From Dryas octopetala (taxonomy: Eukaryota > Streptophyta > Magnoliopsida > Rosales > Rosaceae), in assembly GCA_963921425.1 (NCBI GenBank), contig OY992835.1, positions 23,126,001 through 23,190,000 on the forward strand: a stretch of 64,000 nucleotides of DNA, in the 5' to 3' direction. Positions 1 through 10,442 of this stretch are shown here, piece after piece; positions within the stretch are counted from its first letter, which is position 1, and each line of letters starts with the position of its first letter. Both the position numbers and the translations under genes were made by a program. The notes under the pieces were generated by a model. It saw only the letters and a list, made by a program, of their open reading frames with translations, had not been told where the DNA came from and did no database searches.

Positions 1-1500
1 GTGTATAAGAGCATCTCCGGTCTTTCACTAAACCTTTTTTTCAAATTTAAATTTGAAGGAAAATAAGAAAAAGTACAGCTCATATTATTCCCTAAAATCT
101 CCTTAAATTTGAGTTTTCCCTAAAGTAAATTGAATGGATGAAACTCCTCAAATTCGATCTCTTCAAACCTAACAATTAGATTTAGAGTAGAAACCCAAAC
201 AACAAAAACGATTTAGAGAAAATTTAAACTTTAGCATTAGAGAGTCTTTCTCCAAATGAAGAAAAATATAGGGAAATACTGTGGCCTTGCTAGCTAGATA
301 TGCATATCATATTACCTCAAGCATGAAAATGAATATTGTTATTCCATATAATTAGTTATGATTGTGATTGATAAATATTGCAGCACTAAATATATCTCTA
401 AAATGATTAACGTATATATATATGTATACAAGAATGCTCTAAAATTAACTAGTTAGTAAGTTAATACAAAACTAACCACCATGTTGGGCCCACCACACAA
501 TGTAATCTCAAAATCCGAACCGTCTATTTTTTAGGCCCTACTTCAAAGATCATCTCTGTAAAAAATCTTCAAATTCGGAAATCATTTAGTAATTTAATTA
601 TAACAACAACTATTTATATGTTTTTATCGAAAACACTGATCGTCTATTTATTTGATCTCAATTAGATGACTAAATGATTTCCGATTTAGTTGATTTGTTG
701 TAATGATGATATTTGAAGTATGACCTAAATAATTGATGGTTCAGATTATAAGATTAGCTATGTGGTGGTCCCAAAAGTAGGGTTAGTTTCGTATTAACTT
801 ACTAACTAATTAGTTTTAGAGCACTCCTCATATATATATATATATATATATATAAAAGGAACCAATACTAAAACTTAACAGGCATATTATGAAACATTGC
901 TAGTGTGATCAGTGCAAACGAACCAGAGCGCTAGCTGCGGAATAGTATTGTTGAAACTATTAATATTGTTATGTGGGTCATTTAGTACAAATTAAGTTAC
1001 TTAATTTGCTTTTAATTAACTATTTCTTTCCAAGAAGAAACATGTTAAAATTAATAAATATGTGCTAACTCACCATGTTACTCGTAATCAGGACTTAGAG
1101 AGTGTTCTTAACTCAAATTTTAAAGGAGTTTAATAGATTTTAAAATCCATAGAATCCATCAAAATCCAAATAAATTGGGTGAAATTCTTATGAAATTTGT
1201 TATGTGTAAAAAATGCATTCAAATCTATCCAAATTCATTAAAATCTTTCGCTTAATGAAATTCATGACTTTTTTAGGACACCTGGATTTCATTGGAATCC
1301 ATTAAAATCTGAGTTGGAGACATCTCAATTTTATTGGAATCCATTCAAATTTAAGTCAGAAACACCTAGATTTCATTGGAATTTTAAAATTCAATAAAAT
1401 CTAAGCATGTTTATGATCATGAATATTGCTAGATAGCTAGGGTTTGATGATGATGATGATCTTGATGTACAATTATATTCCTGTGTGTTTAATTTTGTAG
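1..1500. other. AT-rich leader, probably intron of the edge gene
   Basis: No convincing exon is seen here. The stretch ends in a pyrimidine-rich tract and TAG directly before the exon at 1501, so it is most simply the intron before that exon. It holds one inverted-repeat element (431-828) and a TA run (about 829-854). At 1080-1400 there are loosely repeated phrases built on 'attggaatccattaaaat', which look like degenerate repeat DNA rather than coding sequence. Confidence 0.4.
431..828. mobile_element. Inverted-repeat element (MITE-like), 398 bp
   Basis: The left end reads AGAATGCTCTAAAATTAACT and continues through a 'gttagtaagttaatac' segment. The right end is its near reverse complement ('gtattaacttactaac...tttagagcactcct'). 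The arms pair over roughly 45 bases with a few mismatches, and inner blocks such as 'ggcccaccaca' and 'tgtggtggtcc' also pair. Both flanks are AT microsatellite, so the target duplication cannot be read. There is no coding capacity. A non-autonomous DNA transposon is the best reading; the superfamily is not assignable. Confidence 0.6.
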
Positions 1501-1788
1501 AAGTACAGACTAAACTTGAGGGGACCAATCCCACCAGGTGGTGATGCTAACAGTAGTAGTGCTTATGATCACCAACCATTACTACAAGACCCGTGGATGA
1601 CACCCAGCCGCCATTTATATTGCCGTAACTTTCTCAGGCCAGTAAGCATTTCTTGTCACTCCAACTCTCTACAACAACAGCAGCAGCAACAACAACTCGA
1701 AGCTTTAAGGAATGCTGGAGTTGGATTTGGGTCTTCAACTGGTGGTAGCAACATCAGAGACAATGCAGAGACTTCGACCAAGAAATAA
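1501..1788 (+). CDS. Terminal exon of a GARP / type-B ARR-like transcription factor (partial)
   Basis: The exon follows a TTTTGTAG acceptor and opens in frame with K-Y-R-L-N-L-R. This matches the end of the GARP/Myb-like DNA-binding domain (SHLQ-KYR...) of type-B response regulators and related G2-like factors, where a conserved intron falls between SHLQ and KYR. The rest of the exon is a low-complexity tail: PIPPGGD, several Ser and Gly runs, and a run of eight Gln (about 1672-1695), ending ...ETSTKK and TAA at 1786-1788. The DNA-binding helices and any receiver domain would lie upstream of the window. No start codon belongs to this exon. The family call rests mainly on seven residues and the intron position, so a GLK/PHR-type GARP protein or an orphan pseudo-exon is also possible. 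Confidence 0.45.
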   Translation, partial: KYRLNLRGPIPPGGDANSSSAYDHQPLLQDPWMTPSRHLYCRNFLRPVSISCHSNSLQQQQQQQQLEALRNAGVGFGSSTGGSNIRDNAETSTKK

Positions 1789-3458
1789 AAGAAATTTGGT
1801 GATTGGCTATATAGATCCGAGGAAGGTGGTGATGCATAGAGTCAGACAAATGCATATGGAAACAACTTTTTAGTGCAAAAGTATAAGAGGTATGAATAGA
1901 ATAGAGAAACAATAAGAACTTTGAGAGATGTGATGCTTATGTCCCAAATTGGTGATGTAATGCAAAATTTTCAATGCCATTGACTTTTGTTTCTCAAGCA
2001 AATTTGTTTGTCCTTATTTAGGCTTTGTTTGATACTATTTTTCTATAGTAAAAATGTTTTTGGTAACATTTAATGGAAATAATTAAAAGTAATTTTTGAG
2101 TTATAGTTTATAGAAATATTTTTAATGCCTTTTGGATAAGATATATGTTTCCTTAAGAAATGTTTTTAAGTATATTTATAAGTATTTTAATTTTGATGAA
2201 GAAATTGATATACTTTAACTAGCTACAAGTGTAATTCGGGCGAGTTGAAAGGTCAATCCAAACTTAATCCATATTTTATTTTTTGGGTTGAGTTTAGGTG
2301 AGTTGCAAATAAGTGAGCTCAACACAACTTAAGCTCAACTTGGATTGAGCTCAACTTAACCTCAACTTGGATTCAGCTCGAGTTAGGTTCGGGTTGGACA
2401 TCTTCAAAGCTTCAAGATAAAGAGAAAATAATAATAATAAAATCACAATCATATTGCCATCAAACATCATAATTTAGGTTTTCAGTAGTGCTACATATAC
2501 CACATTTTTATACCATAATTTCATACCACCTTATGTGGCAACTTACATGGCATTCATACATTGGATACTAAAAAATAAAAAGAAAAACCCAAAAAGAAAA
2601 AGAAAAACTTTGTCCAATAAAGTAATGACACGTCAGATGGTATAAAAATGTGGTATAAGAATGTGGTAAGTATAGCATTATTCTTTAGGTTTTATTTCAC
2701 TCAAAAACAATATATAAACTAAATATTATATTACTAATTTAAACTAAGATATAATCTAATATATAGAGTTTTAACTTTCTCAAACCTCCCAGTTCAAACA
2801 CCAAAGCCCAATTTAAATTAGTTTCAGACGGTTCGGATTGATCCGCTCATGTTGCACCCCTAACTTTAACAAATGTACTACCAATAAAAGCACCATTGAA
2901 TAGAACTGCTTCTTATGAAAGCCCTGCCAAACAGATGCTCAGCCCAACCAAATTTTGGGCTTTGACTTTATGTTTGTTATAGCCCAAACAACAAGTGACC
3001 TAGAAAGGTCTTTCTGGGCCTTGATTTTCAGCCGAGAACTCTTTTTTCTTTTGGTCATCCCCACGGACCCCACAATTCAATATTAGACAGCATGAATGAA
3101 GGACTTTTTTTCCCGAAAAAAAAACTCAAAGTGTTAATTGTTTTTTTTGTTTGGACAAAAATATTTTTAGCAATTAAAAACTTAAAATGCAGCTTAAAGT
3201 TCTTAAACTCAATAATGACAAAAATTAATGAACCACGGGCAACCATAGCTTTATTCCAAGTACAATAATTTTGTGTCCACTAATATACTACATGCTCCTT
3301 ACAAAGTACAAACTTACAAACCCTATCGTGCTTCTGACAATTGCACAACCATACAAGAATTTTTACATAAAAACAACTTAGCCAACATGTGAAAGACATT
3401 ATTGAGGGAACTAATTATACATGGTTTATACTTTATAGTTTTATTCATTTCTGTCTAA
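1789..3458. other. Intergenic: 3' flank plus start of duplicated unit 1
   Basis: This stretch separates two convergent genes. From about 1986 it is the distal part of duplicated unit 1 (compare 5366 onward). It contains the 201-bp element at 2483-2683 and T-rich tracts. I see no coding exon. Confidence 0.6.
2483..2683. mobile_element. MITE, 201 bp, present only in unit 1
   Basis: It is flanked on both sides by TTTAGGTTTT (2473-2482 and 2684-2693). Unit 2 has this word only once at the matching position (about 5825-5840), which is an empty site. The termini are inverted: 'gtgctacatataccacattt' on the left and 'aatgtggtaagtatagcatt' on the right. There is no coding capacity. A 9-10 bp target duplication would suit a Mutator-type element. 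Confidence 0.75.
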
Positions 3459-4661
3459 TCAAGGAGAAGTAGTTTTCTTTGAGGAAGAGGCAGGGGGGGT
3501 CCCAGGGATGTGAGGTATAGGTGGGAGTGGGAATGGAGGGAGGAATGGGAATGATGAGGATGGTGGTGGGGTTAAACCTGGTATGGGAGGCAGAGGAATC
3601 AATGGTGATGGTGGCTGCAGTGGGTTTGGAGGTAAAATTGAGGGTGGCTGAAGTGGGTTTGGTGGTAAAACTGATGGTGGCTGAAGTGGGTTTGGTGGCA
3701 AGAAAAAATCTGGGTGGGCTACTTTTTTATCAGTTAGTTGCTCTGTCTTTGAAGAAGTAGTAGTTTTGGAGTTGGACCCTATAGGCTTTCCTGGTAAAGG
3801 GGGTAAAATTGGAACTCCTGGAATTCCTGGAAGTCCGGGAAGTCCTGGGAGTCCTGGGAGTCCGGGAAGTCCTGGGAGTCCGGGAAGTCCTGGAAGTCCT
3901 GGGAGTCCTGGGAGTCCTGGGAGTCCGGGAAGTCCTGGGAGTCCGGGAAGTCCTGGAAGTCCTGGAATAAGTCCAGCAAAATTAGGCATTGTTTGGTCTG
4001 GAAGTGGTGTTGATGGAAATGTCAGGTCATCAGCTGGAGGAAATGAGACTTTCCCAGAAGTGAGTTCCTTAGAGTTTTGAATGCTTGGTTTTTGGTTGCA
4101 TAGGTTTGGCTGTTTTAGAGGCTTGAAGGTGAAGAACCCAGCTGAGAATATGTGTGTTCCTTGATTTCTTGACTTGAGATGCAGAGAAGATGAAGTTGCT
4201 GTTGAGGCCACAGCACAGTATGGTTCACTGCTGCTGATTAATTTCACAGAACACCCTTCAATTTTCTTGACATGTTTGCTCACAGAGAAAGGCAAATGAA
4301 CTTTGAATACTCCATGAGTATCTGTTTTCACTTCTGTCCTGAAACTTGGTTTTGAAGTACTCCCATCTTTGCATTCTACACCAACAGAGGCCCCTGCAGA
4401 AGAACCCCACAAGAAATTTTCATGCATCAAGTTGAAATCACATTATTAAAAAACAATTTAATTGAGAGTAGTTGTTGAAAATTCGAAATGAATATTACCT
4501 GAAATGAAGTGGCTGGCCTTTGTGAACTCCTCTTGGAAACATGTGTCACAGTAGACAGTGCCTTCAACAACTGCAGATGGGTGCTTCTTCTCATGGCTAG
4601 CTTCTGAAGGAGTATTAAATGTGAGACTTAACAGAAAGAATATTGCTAAAAACCAAGACAT
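3459..4661 (-). CDS. Ole e 1-type secreted proline-rich protein with Leu-Pro-Gly repeat (long copy)
   Basis: Two exons, 4661-4499 and 4393-3459, join across a 105-bp GT-AG intron (split codon FIS-G-ASVG) to give 365 residues. Residues 1-21 are a signal peptide ([15 protein letters not shown]...). Next comes a Pollen Ole e 1/extensin-type domain (about 30-150): [10 protein letters not shown], then [15 protein letters not shown] and spaced cysteines (EGCSV, PYCAV, NLCNQ). Residues about 198-245 are some 14 to 15 repeats of Leu-Pro-Gly. The tail is proline-rich, with three PPNPLQPPS units and a KKTTSP end. Members of this family are exported to the cell wall or extracellular space; a structural or wall-associated role is inferred. 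The LPG block is an unusual feature. A near-identical shortened copy lies at 9497-10369. The domain and splicing are clear; the exact function is unknown. Confidence 0.85.
3831..3965. repeat. 9-bp coding minisatellite (Leu-Pro-Gly block)
   Basis: About fifteen tandem copies of a 9-bp unit appear on the + strand as aagtcctgg with a few variants (gagtcctgg, gagtccggg). Read on the minus strand in frame they encode Leu-Pro-Gly. The unit has no stop in any frame, which explains the open shadow frames on both strands. The variants are arranged in higher-order blocks, suggesting growth by slippage or unequal crossing over. Confidence 0.9.
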
Positions 4662-5365
4662 TTTAGAGCCCTGTATTCCCCTAAGAAACTCTCTTGACTC
4701 TAAGAATGTGTTGATAGGTTGGCTAGCTTTTATATCAATTGCTGAGGGCCTGAGGCTTATAACTAATATAAATATTCTCTACAGCATTATACACTTTGTC
4801 TCCTTCTGCAGGTTGTTTTGGGGTAAGAAAAATTAGCTTTTTCAAACTTTATAGCATGACCCGTATCAAAGCTTCTTTAATTTATTTCACTCATGCAGAA
4901 ACCAGTCAACTGCAAACTATAAGTAGTGAATGTAGGTTCGTTTTCCTACCACCAAACAATCCAAAAAGAAGGTAATTTTGTGATGGTGAGGTAGATAAAA
5001 AGGAGGCCCCCATATAGTTTTTGCTTTGCTGGTTTTTGTTTTACATTTATTGAGTTTGTTTCTTTGTTGGTGTGAGAATGGCAAAGAGAATAGTTGGGTC
5101 CCCGTTGGTTCACGAGACAAGTAGAGTAAACCACAAATTTCACGAGGAACAGGTTGAAGATCGATGTTGATGTATTAACTATTTATATATGTATGCTGCG
5201 AAATCTGTAAACTCTCCCCACAAACAAAGTTAGAACTTTCTGTTGTGTTAGAATGTTATTTTAGCAGAGCATGATGTGACATTAATTAATGAGGCTTTTT
5301 AGTGTGTGGTGAGTTAAAATTATAGCAATGTGGCCTCCAAATCTCATGGAGGTCCTCTGGATCAT
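4662..5365. other. Promoter region of the long Ole e 1/LPG gene
   Basis: About 700 bp upstream of the gene, duplicated almost unchanged at 10370-11078. Apart from the TATA box I see no certain element. Open frames here are on non-genic sequence and differ between the copies. Confidence 0.5.
4727..4734 (-). promoter_or_regulatory. TATA box of the long Ole e 1/LPG gene
   Basis: TATAAAAG on the minus strand lies about 66 bases before the start codon at 4661, a usual plant spacing. The same box is kept in the second copy. Confidence 0.55.
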
Positions 5366-6711
5366 TTGTTTCTCAAGCAAATTTGTGTGTCCTTATTTAG
5401 GCTTTGTTTGACACTGTTTTTCTATAATAAAAAATGTTTTTGGTAACATTTAATGGAAATAATTAAAAGTGATTTTTGAGTTATAGTTTATAGAAATATT
5501 TTTAATGCCTTTTGGATAAGGTATATGTTTCCTTAAGAAGCGTTTTTAAGTATATTTATAAGTACTTTAATTTTGATGAAGAAATTGATATACTTTAACT
5601 AGCTACAAGTATAATTCAGGTGAGTTGAAATGTCAACTCAAGTTTAATCCATGCTTTATTTTTTGGATTGGGTTTAGGTGGGTTGCAAATAAATAAACTT
5701 AACATAACCCAACCTCAACTTGGGTTGAGCTCTAGTTAGGTTCAAGTTGGACATCTTCAAAGCTTCAATATGAAGAGAAAATAATAATAACAATATCACA
5801 ACTATATTGCTATCAAACATCATAGTTTAGGTTTTATTTCACACAAAAATATATAAGATAGAATACATATTTTTACCTCCTTTAAAATTTATAGTTCATC
5901 TTCAATAATAATATATAAACTAAATATTATTACTAATTTAAACTAAGATATAATCTAATATATAGAGTTTTAACTTTTTCAAACCTCCCACACAAGTTCA
6001 AACACCAAATTAGTTTCAGACGCGCCCCGCTCAAGTTGCACTCCTATCTTTAACAAATGTACTACCAATAAAAGCACTATTGAATAGAAGTGCATCTTTT
6101 GAAAGCCCTGCCAAACAGATGCTCAGCCCAACCAAAATTTTGGGCTTGACTTTATGTTTGTTATAGCCCAAACAACAAGTGTCCTAGCAAGGTCTTTCTG
6201 GGCCTTGATTTTCAGCCGAGAACGCTTTTTTTCTTTTGGCCATCCCCACAATTCAATATAAGACAGCAAGAATGAAGGACTTTTTTTCCCGAAAAAAAAC
6301 TCAAAGTGTTAATTGTTTTTTTTTTTTTTGGAAAAAAATATTTTTAACGATTAAAAACGAAAACTTCTATTTAGATCGTTTAATTGAACAATTTATTTAA
6401 TAAAATTTTATGACTTTAAAATTCTAATTAAAGTCCAATAATACTGTAATTATTTCATATTATATATATGTATATAATATTAGTTCATTAATTTCAATTT
6501 TTTCATACATACCAGATGTCGAGTCTTTGGTGGTCATTTTCGAATATTTTGCAATGCATTTTTACTTTTTCTCAAGTCCTGATTTGTCGGTTTTATATTA
6601 GGTTTTAACTATGAGATTTTGAGCGCATACAGACTCTACAAACTTCATTCTATACCCTAGTAAGATATGATGTGAATATGTACCCTATACCCTCAAAAAA
6701 TAAAAAAATAA

Positions 6712-9100
6712 GGCTTTTTAACAATTTATCCACTTAAACTTTAACACGTTTTTAACTTTACTATCTAATAAATTTTTTGACTCGATATAGCATCTTAATT
6801 TTAAAAGAATTTCAATGTCAAGTCTCTGTTACATTCTGTTAATATTTCTGTAATTCTGTTAAAAATAAAGACATGTTAGTCTTTTCATATTAATTTTCTA
6901 CTATCAATAAAAAAATAAATTGCAACAACCCACATGACTAAGACTAATAAAAAATTTACACATGTCTTTTTATTTAGGCTTAATTATCGATTTACCACCC
7001 AAAATTGTAACTCATTTCCACTTTACTACCTGAAAGTTTTTTTGTCCCAGATTACCACCTGTAACTTACATCCGTGTCCCATTTTACCTTATTCCGTCAA
7101 CAATTCCGTTAATGCTGACGTGGCGCGCTGGATGTGCGCCACGTGTCACATCTTTTTTGTATTTTTTGATTTTTTTGATTTTTCTATTTTTATAAACTTT
7201 GAAAATTAATTAAAAATAGCTCCGAACTTAAAAAAATACACGGAAAATTCCTACCGACTTGTCTTAACTAGTACTAATTTACTATCGGGTCAAAATGCCA
7301 ATTTTCCCTATAAAATTTCCAAAAAATTTGGAAAGTCCAAATTTATTTCTAGAAAATTAAAATACGCTAGACTCTTTGAAAATTCATAGAATAATCTCCC
7401 GAACTCCAAAAAATATGAGGTCTGCACCGTTAGTCTTCTAAAAACTAACAATACCTTTCTCGTGAACACTTGCTACCCAAAAGACCTCTCGGTCTTAGAG
7501 AAAAATAAAATTCCCTATAAAATAAATTCTAGAAAAATTCTAAAATTTCTGTAAAGTCTCGAAATAATTCTCTAAAACAAGCTTTTGGTAATTTTTCAAA
7601 ATATTTTTGAGAATTTGTCCAAGAGTTTACGAAAATTCTAGAATTTTTTCTAGAATTTATTTAATAGAGGAAAATTTATTTTAATTTTTTAGAAATAAAT
7701 TTAGACTTTCTAATTTTTTTGAAAATTTTTAGAGGGAAAATTGGTAATTTAACCTTATAGTAAATTAGTGCTAGTCAAGAAGAGTCCATAGGAATTTTTT
7801 GTGTATTTTTCTGAGTTCGGAGCTATTTTTAATTAATTTTCAAAGTTTATAAAAAAATTTGAAAAAAAAAAAAGATGTGACACGTGGCGCACATCTAGCG
7901 TGCCACGTCAGCATTAACGGCCAGATCGTCAACAGTAACGGAATTGTTGACGGAACAAGGTAAAATGGGACACGGATGTAAGTTACAGGTGGTAATCTGA
8001 GACAAAAAAACTTTCAGGTGATAAAGTGGGAATGAGTTACAGTTTTGGGTGGTAAATCGATAATTAAGCCTTTTATTTAAACAAAACTTTATAACATTCC
8101 TAAATTATATGTAATTAGTTTTAGAACATTCTTATATATATATATATATCTATATCTATTATTATTTTTGAAATACAAAAAACAAAAAATAAACCTCCAC
8201 CACCTCCACCCATGTTCTAAATTGCAGCCCACCCTTCACAACACCACCTCCACTCCACCACCCAAACCCAACAACTTAATCTCCAGCAAAACCCCATCTT
8301 CCATTCACAAAGTTCTAACTTTTTTTTTGGCCATTCGATTCAAAGATTTAACCCCCTCATTTTTTAACCTCTCTTAGATTTCCACTCAAAAGCAATTGGG
8401 TATGCAGCAGCTCTCTTGGACATTGCTCAATTCAACCATTCCCTTGGCTTGGTCTCTCTTTCTCTCTCTCTCTCGGTCTTTAGCCTCCCCAGTCCACTCC
8501 CCCACAATCATTTTCAGATTTCCTACTAAAGATGATGACTTAATTAAAGTCAATTTTCCTAAGACCCAAAATATTTCCTTCCATCAGTTTCTTTCTTTGT
8601 CTCTCTCTTTCTTTCTTTGTTGCTGGGCAGATCAAGATTAAGATGGTGATCATGATTATACTTTCCTTTTATAGGTTTTTTGCAGAAAAGAGAAAATAAG
8701 AGGTGGATTTTCAGGGGGCTGGTCGGGAGGAGGGCAGGGGGAATGAGGTGGTCGGAGCGAGGACCGTTGGTGGTGGTGGTGGGAGGGAGGGGCTGCGGGG
8801 TTGCTGTGGTGTTCCTTTTTTTTTTTTTTTAAACAATTTGACTTTCAGGTAAAATTAGAAATTGGGTATGAATGGAAGAATCTTAAACAAATTTCATTGG
8901 GTACCCAAAAAGACCAAAATGTCCTTTAAAAAGAAGTTATATATATCGCATGTGACTATTTTTATACGGAAAATTTGATAAAATGTAATGGGGTCTCACG
9001 TTGAAACTTTTTTAAAATTATAGTGTCTAAGTCAAAAAATTTATTAAGTAGTGAAATAAAAAACGGATCAAAATTCAAGTCCATAAATTGATAAAAAGCC
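6712..9100. mobile_element. Long-TIR non-autonomous element (MULE-like), 2.39 kb
   Basis: The ends are inverted over about 140 bases with mismatches: left GGCTTTTTAACAATTTATCC, right (reverse complement) GGCTTTTTATCAATTTATGG, continuing through 'aataaattttttgact'. Flanks aaaaaataa / aaacaataa would be a 9-bp target duplication with one change. The centre (about 8170-8830) is gene-like and GC-richer, with CCACC and GGTGG runs. It resembles the element at about 37430-38820, so the two are probably one family. Confidence 0.6.
6976..8071. mobile_element. Fold-back/long-TIR element, 1.1 kb, nested
   Basis: Both ends carry a perfect AGGCTTAATTATCGATTTAC, and the inverted arms extend about 200 bases through 'ccacgtgtcacatc' / 'gatgtgacacgtgg'. 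Inner parts (about 7210-7800) are also partly complementary, so most of the element could fold back. Flanking tttattt (6969-6975 and 8072-8078) is the apparent target duplication. The frame at 6934-7209 lies inside an arm and is not a gene. Confidence 0.75.
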
Positions 9101-9496
9101 AAACAATAATAATATATTTTTTTGAAAAAACAATGCTCAAAAGACTTTATTTAGAAAAAATAAAAAATTTATTTGAAAAAAAAAACTCATAAGATTTTTT
9201 TCTAAATAAAAAATGTTAGTATTAAAAACTTAAAATGTAGCTTATACTCAATAATGACAAAAATTAATGAACCACGGGCAACCATAGCTTTATTCCAAGT
9301 ACAATAATTTTGTGTCCACTACGATACTACATGCTCCTTACAAAGTACAAACTTACAAACCCTATCATGCTTCCCACAATTGCACAACCATACAAGTATT
9401 TTACATAAAAACAACTTAGCCAACATGTGAAAGACATTATTGAGGGAACTAATTATACATGGTTTATACTTTATAGTTTTATTCATTTCTGTCTAA

Positions 9497-10369
9497 TCAA
9501 GGAGAAGTAGTTTTCTTTGAGGAAGAAGAGGCAAGGGGGACTCCAGGGATGAGAGGAATTCCTGGAAGGCCTGGAAGTCCTGGAAGTCCGGGAAGTCCTG
9601 GGAGTCCTGGGAGTCCTGGGAGTCCTGGGAGTCCGGGAAGTCCTGGGAGTCCGGGAAGTCCTGGAAGTCCTGGAATAAGTCCAGCAAAATTAGGCATTGT
9701 TTGGTCTGGAAGTGGTGTTGATGGAAATGTCAGGTCATCAGCTGGAGGAAATGAGACTTTCCCAGAAGTGAGTTCCTTAGAGTTTTGAATGCTTGGTTTT
9801 TGGTTGCATAGGTTTGGCTGTTTTAGAGGCTTGAAGGTGAAGAACCCAGCTGAGAATATGTGTGTTCCTTGATTTCTTGACTTGAGATGCAGAGAAGATG
9901 AAGTTGCTGTTGAGGCCACAGCACAGTATGGTTCACTGCTGCTGATTAATTTCACAGAACACCCTTCAATTTTCTTGACATGTTTGCTCACAGAGAAAGG
10001 CAAATGAACTTTGAATACTCCATGAGTATCTGTTTTCACTTCTGTCCTGAAACTTGGTTTTGAAGTACTCCCATCTTTGCATTCTACACCAACAGAGGCC
10101 CCTGCAGAAGAACCCCACAAGAAATTTTCATGCATCAAGTTGAAATCACATTATTAAAAAACAATTTAATTGAGAGTAGTTGTTGAAAATTCGAAATGAA
10201 TATTACCTGAAATGAAGTGGCTGGCCTTTGTGAACTCCTCTTGGAAACATGTGTCACAGTAGACAGTGCCTTCAACAACTGCAGATGGGTGCTTCTTCTC
10301 ATGGCTAGCTTCTGAAGGAGTATTAAATGTGAGACAGAACAGAAAGAATATTGCTAAAAACCAAGACAT
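9497..10369 (-). CDS. Ole e 1-type secreted protein with Leu-Pro-Gly repeat (short copy)
   Basis: Exons 10369-10207 and 10101-9497 join at the same splice positions as the copy at 3459-4661, giving 255 residues. The signal peptide and Ole e 1 domain are nearly unchanged: the signal reads FFLFCLTF instead of FFLLSLTF. The Leu-Pro-Gly block is a few units shorter (about 12). After it the protein runs straight into [21 protein letters not shown], so about 100 residues of proline-rich tail, including the PPNPLQPPS units, are missing. The deletion is in frame and the terminal KKTTSP is kept, so the gene probably still makes protein. Promoter, TATA box and intron are intact. It is either a recent shortened paralogue or the older form before the tail expanded. 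Confidence 0.83.
9562..9672. repeat. 9-bp coding minisatellite (second copy)
   Basis: About twelve copies of the aagtcctgg-type unit with variants aaggcctgg, gagtcctgg and gagtccggg. The variant order differs from the first copy, showing independent change after duplication. Confidence 0.85.
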
Positions 10370-10434
10370 TTTAGAGCCCTGTATTCCCCTAAGAAACTCT
10401 CTTGACTCTAAGAATGTGTTGATAGGTTGGCTAG

Positions 10435-10442
10435 CTTTTATA
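10435..10442 (-). promoter_or_regulatory. TATA box of the short Ole e 1/LPG gene
   Basis: TATAAAAG on the minus strand, at the same distance from the start codon as in the first copy. Confidence 0.55.

Larger units (their letters stand above)
1986..5365. repeat. Tandem duplication, unit 1
   Basis: The unit starts near 'tttgtttctcaagcaaattt' and ends at 'ggaggtcctctggatcattt', where unit 2 starts with the same opening phrase. It contains the long Ole e 1/LPG gene, about 700 bp of its promoter and about 1.4 kb of 3' flank. By eye the gene and promoter parts are nearly identical to unit 2, so the duplication looks recent. A short shared word, tttgtttctc, sits at the outer and inner start junctions. 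Confidence 0.85.
6359..9220. mobile_element. 2.86-kb insertion in unit 2, flanked by ATTAAAAAC
   Basis: ATTAAAAAC flanks the segment at 6350-6358 and 9221-9229. Unit 1 has it once at the matching site (about 3170), so this is an insertion with a 9-bp target duplication. Its outer ends are AT-rich with only weak inverted similarity ('tatttaga' / 'tctaaata'). It contains the element at 6712-9100, which in turn contains the one at 6976-8071. No transposase is recognisable. Confidence 0.7.

Noticed and set aside
3779..3979. Open frame with [10 protein letters not shown] repeats (and 9493-9687)
   Set aside because: A shifted reading of the 9-bp Leu-Pro-Gly minisatellite on the same strand; the true frame is fixed by the signal peptide, domain and splice join.
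6934..7209. 91-codon frame and nearby frames at 8168-8641
   Set aside because: They lie in the inverted arm or low-complexity core of nested transposons and show no protein features.
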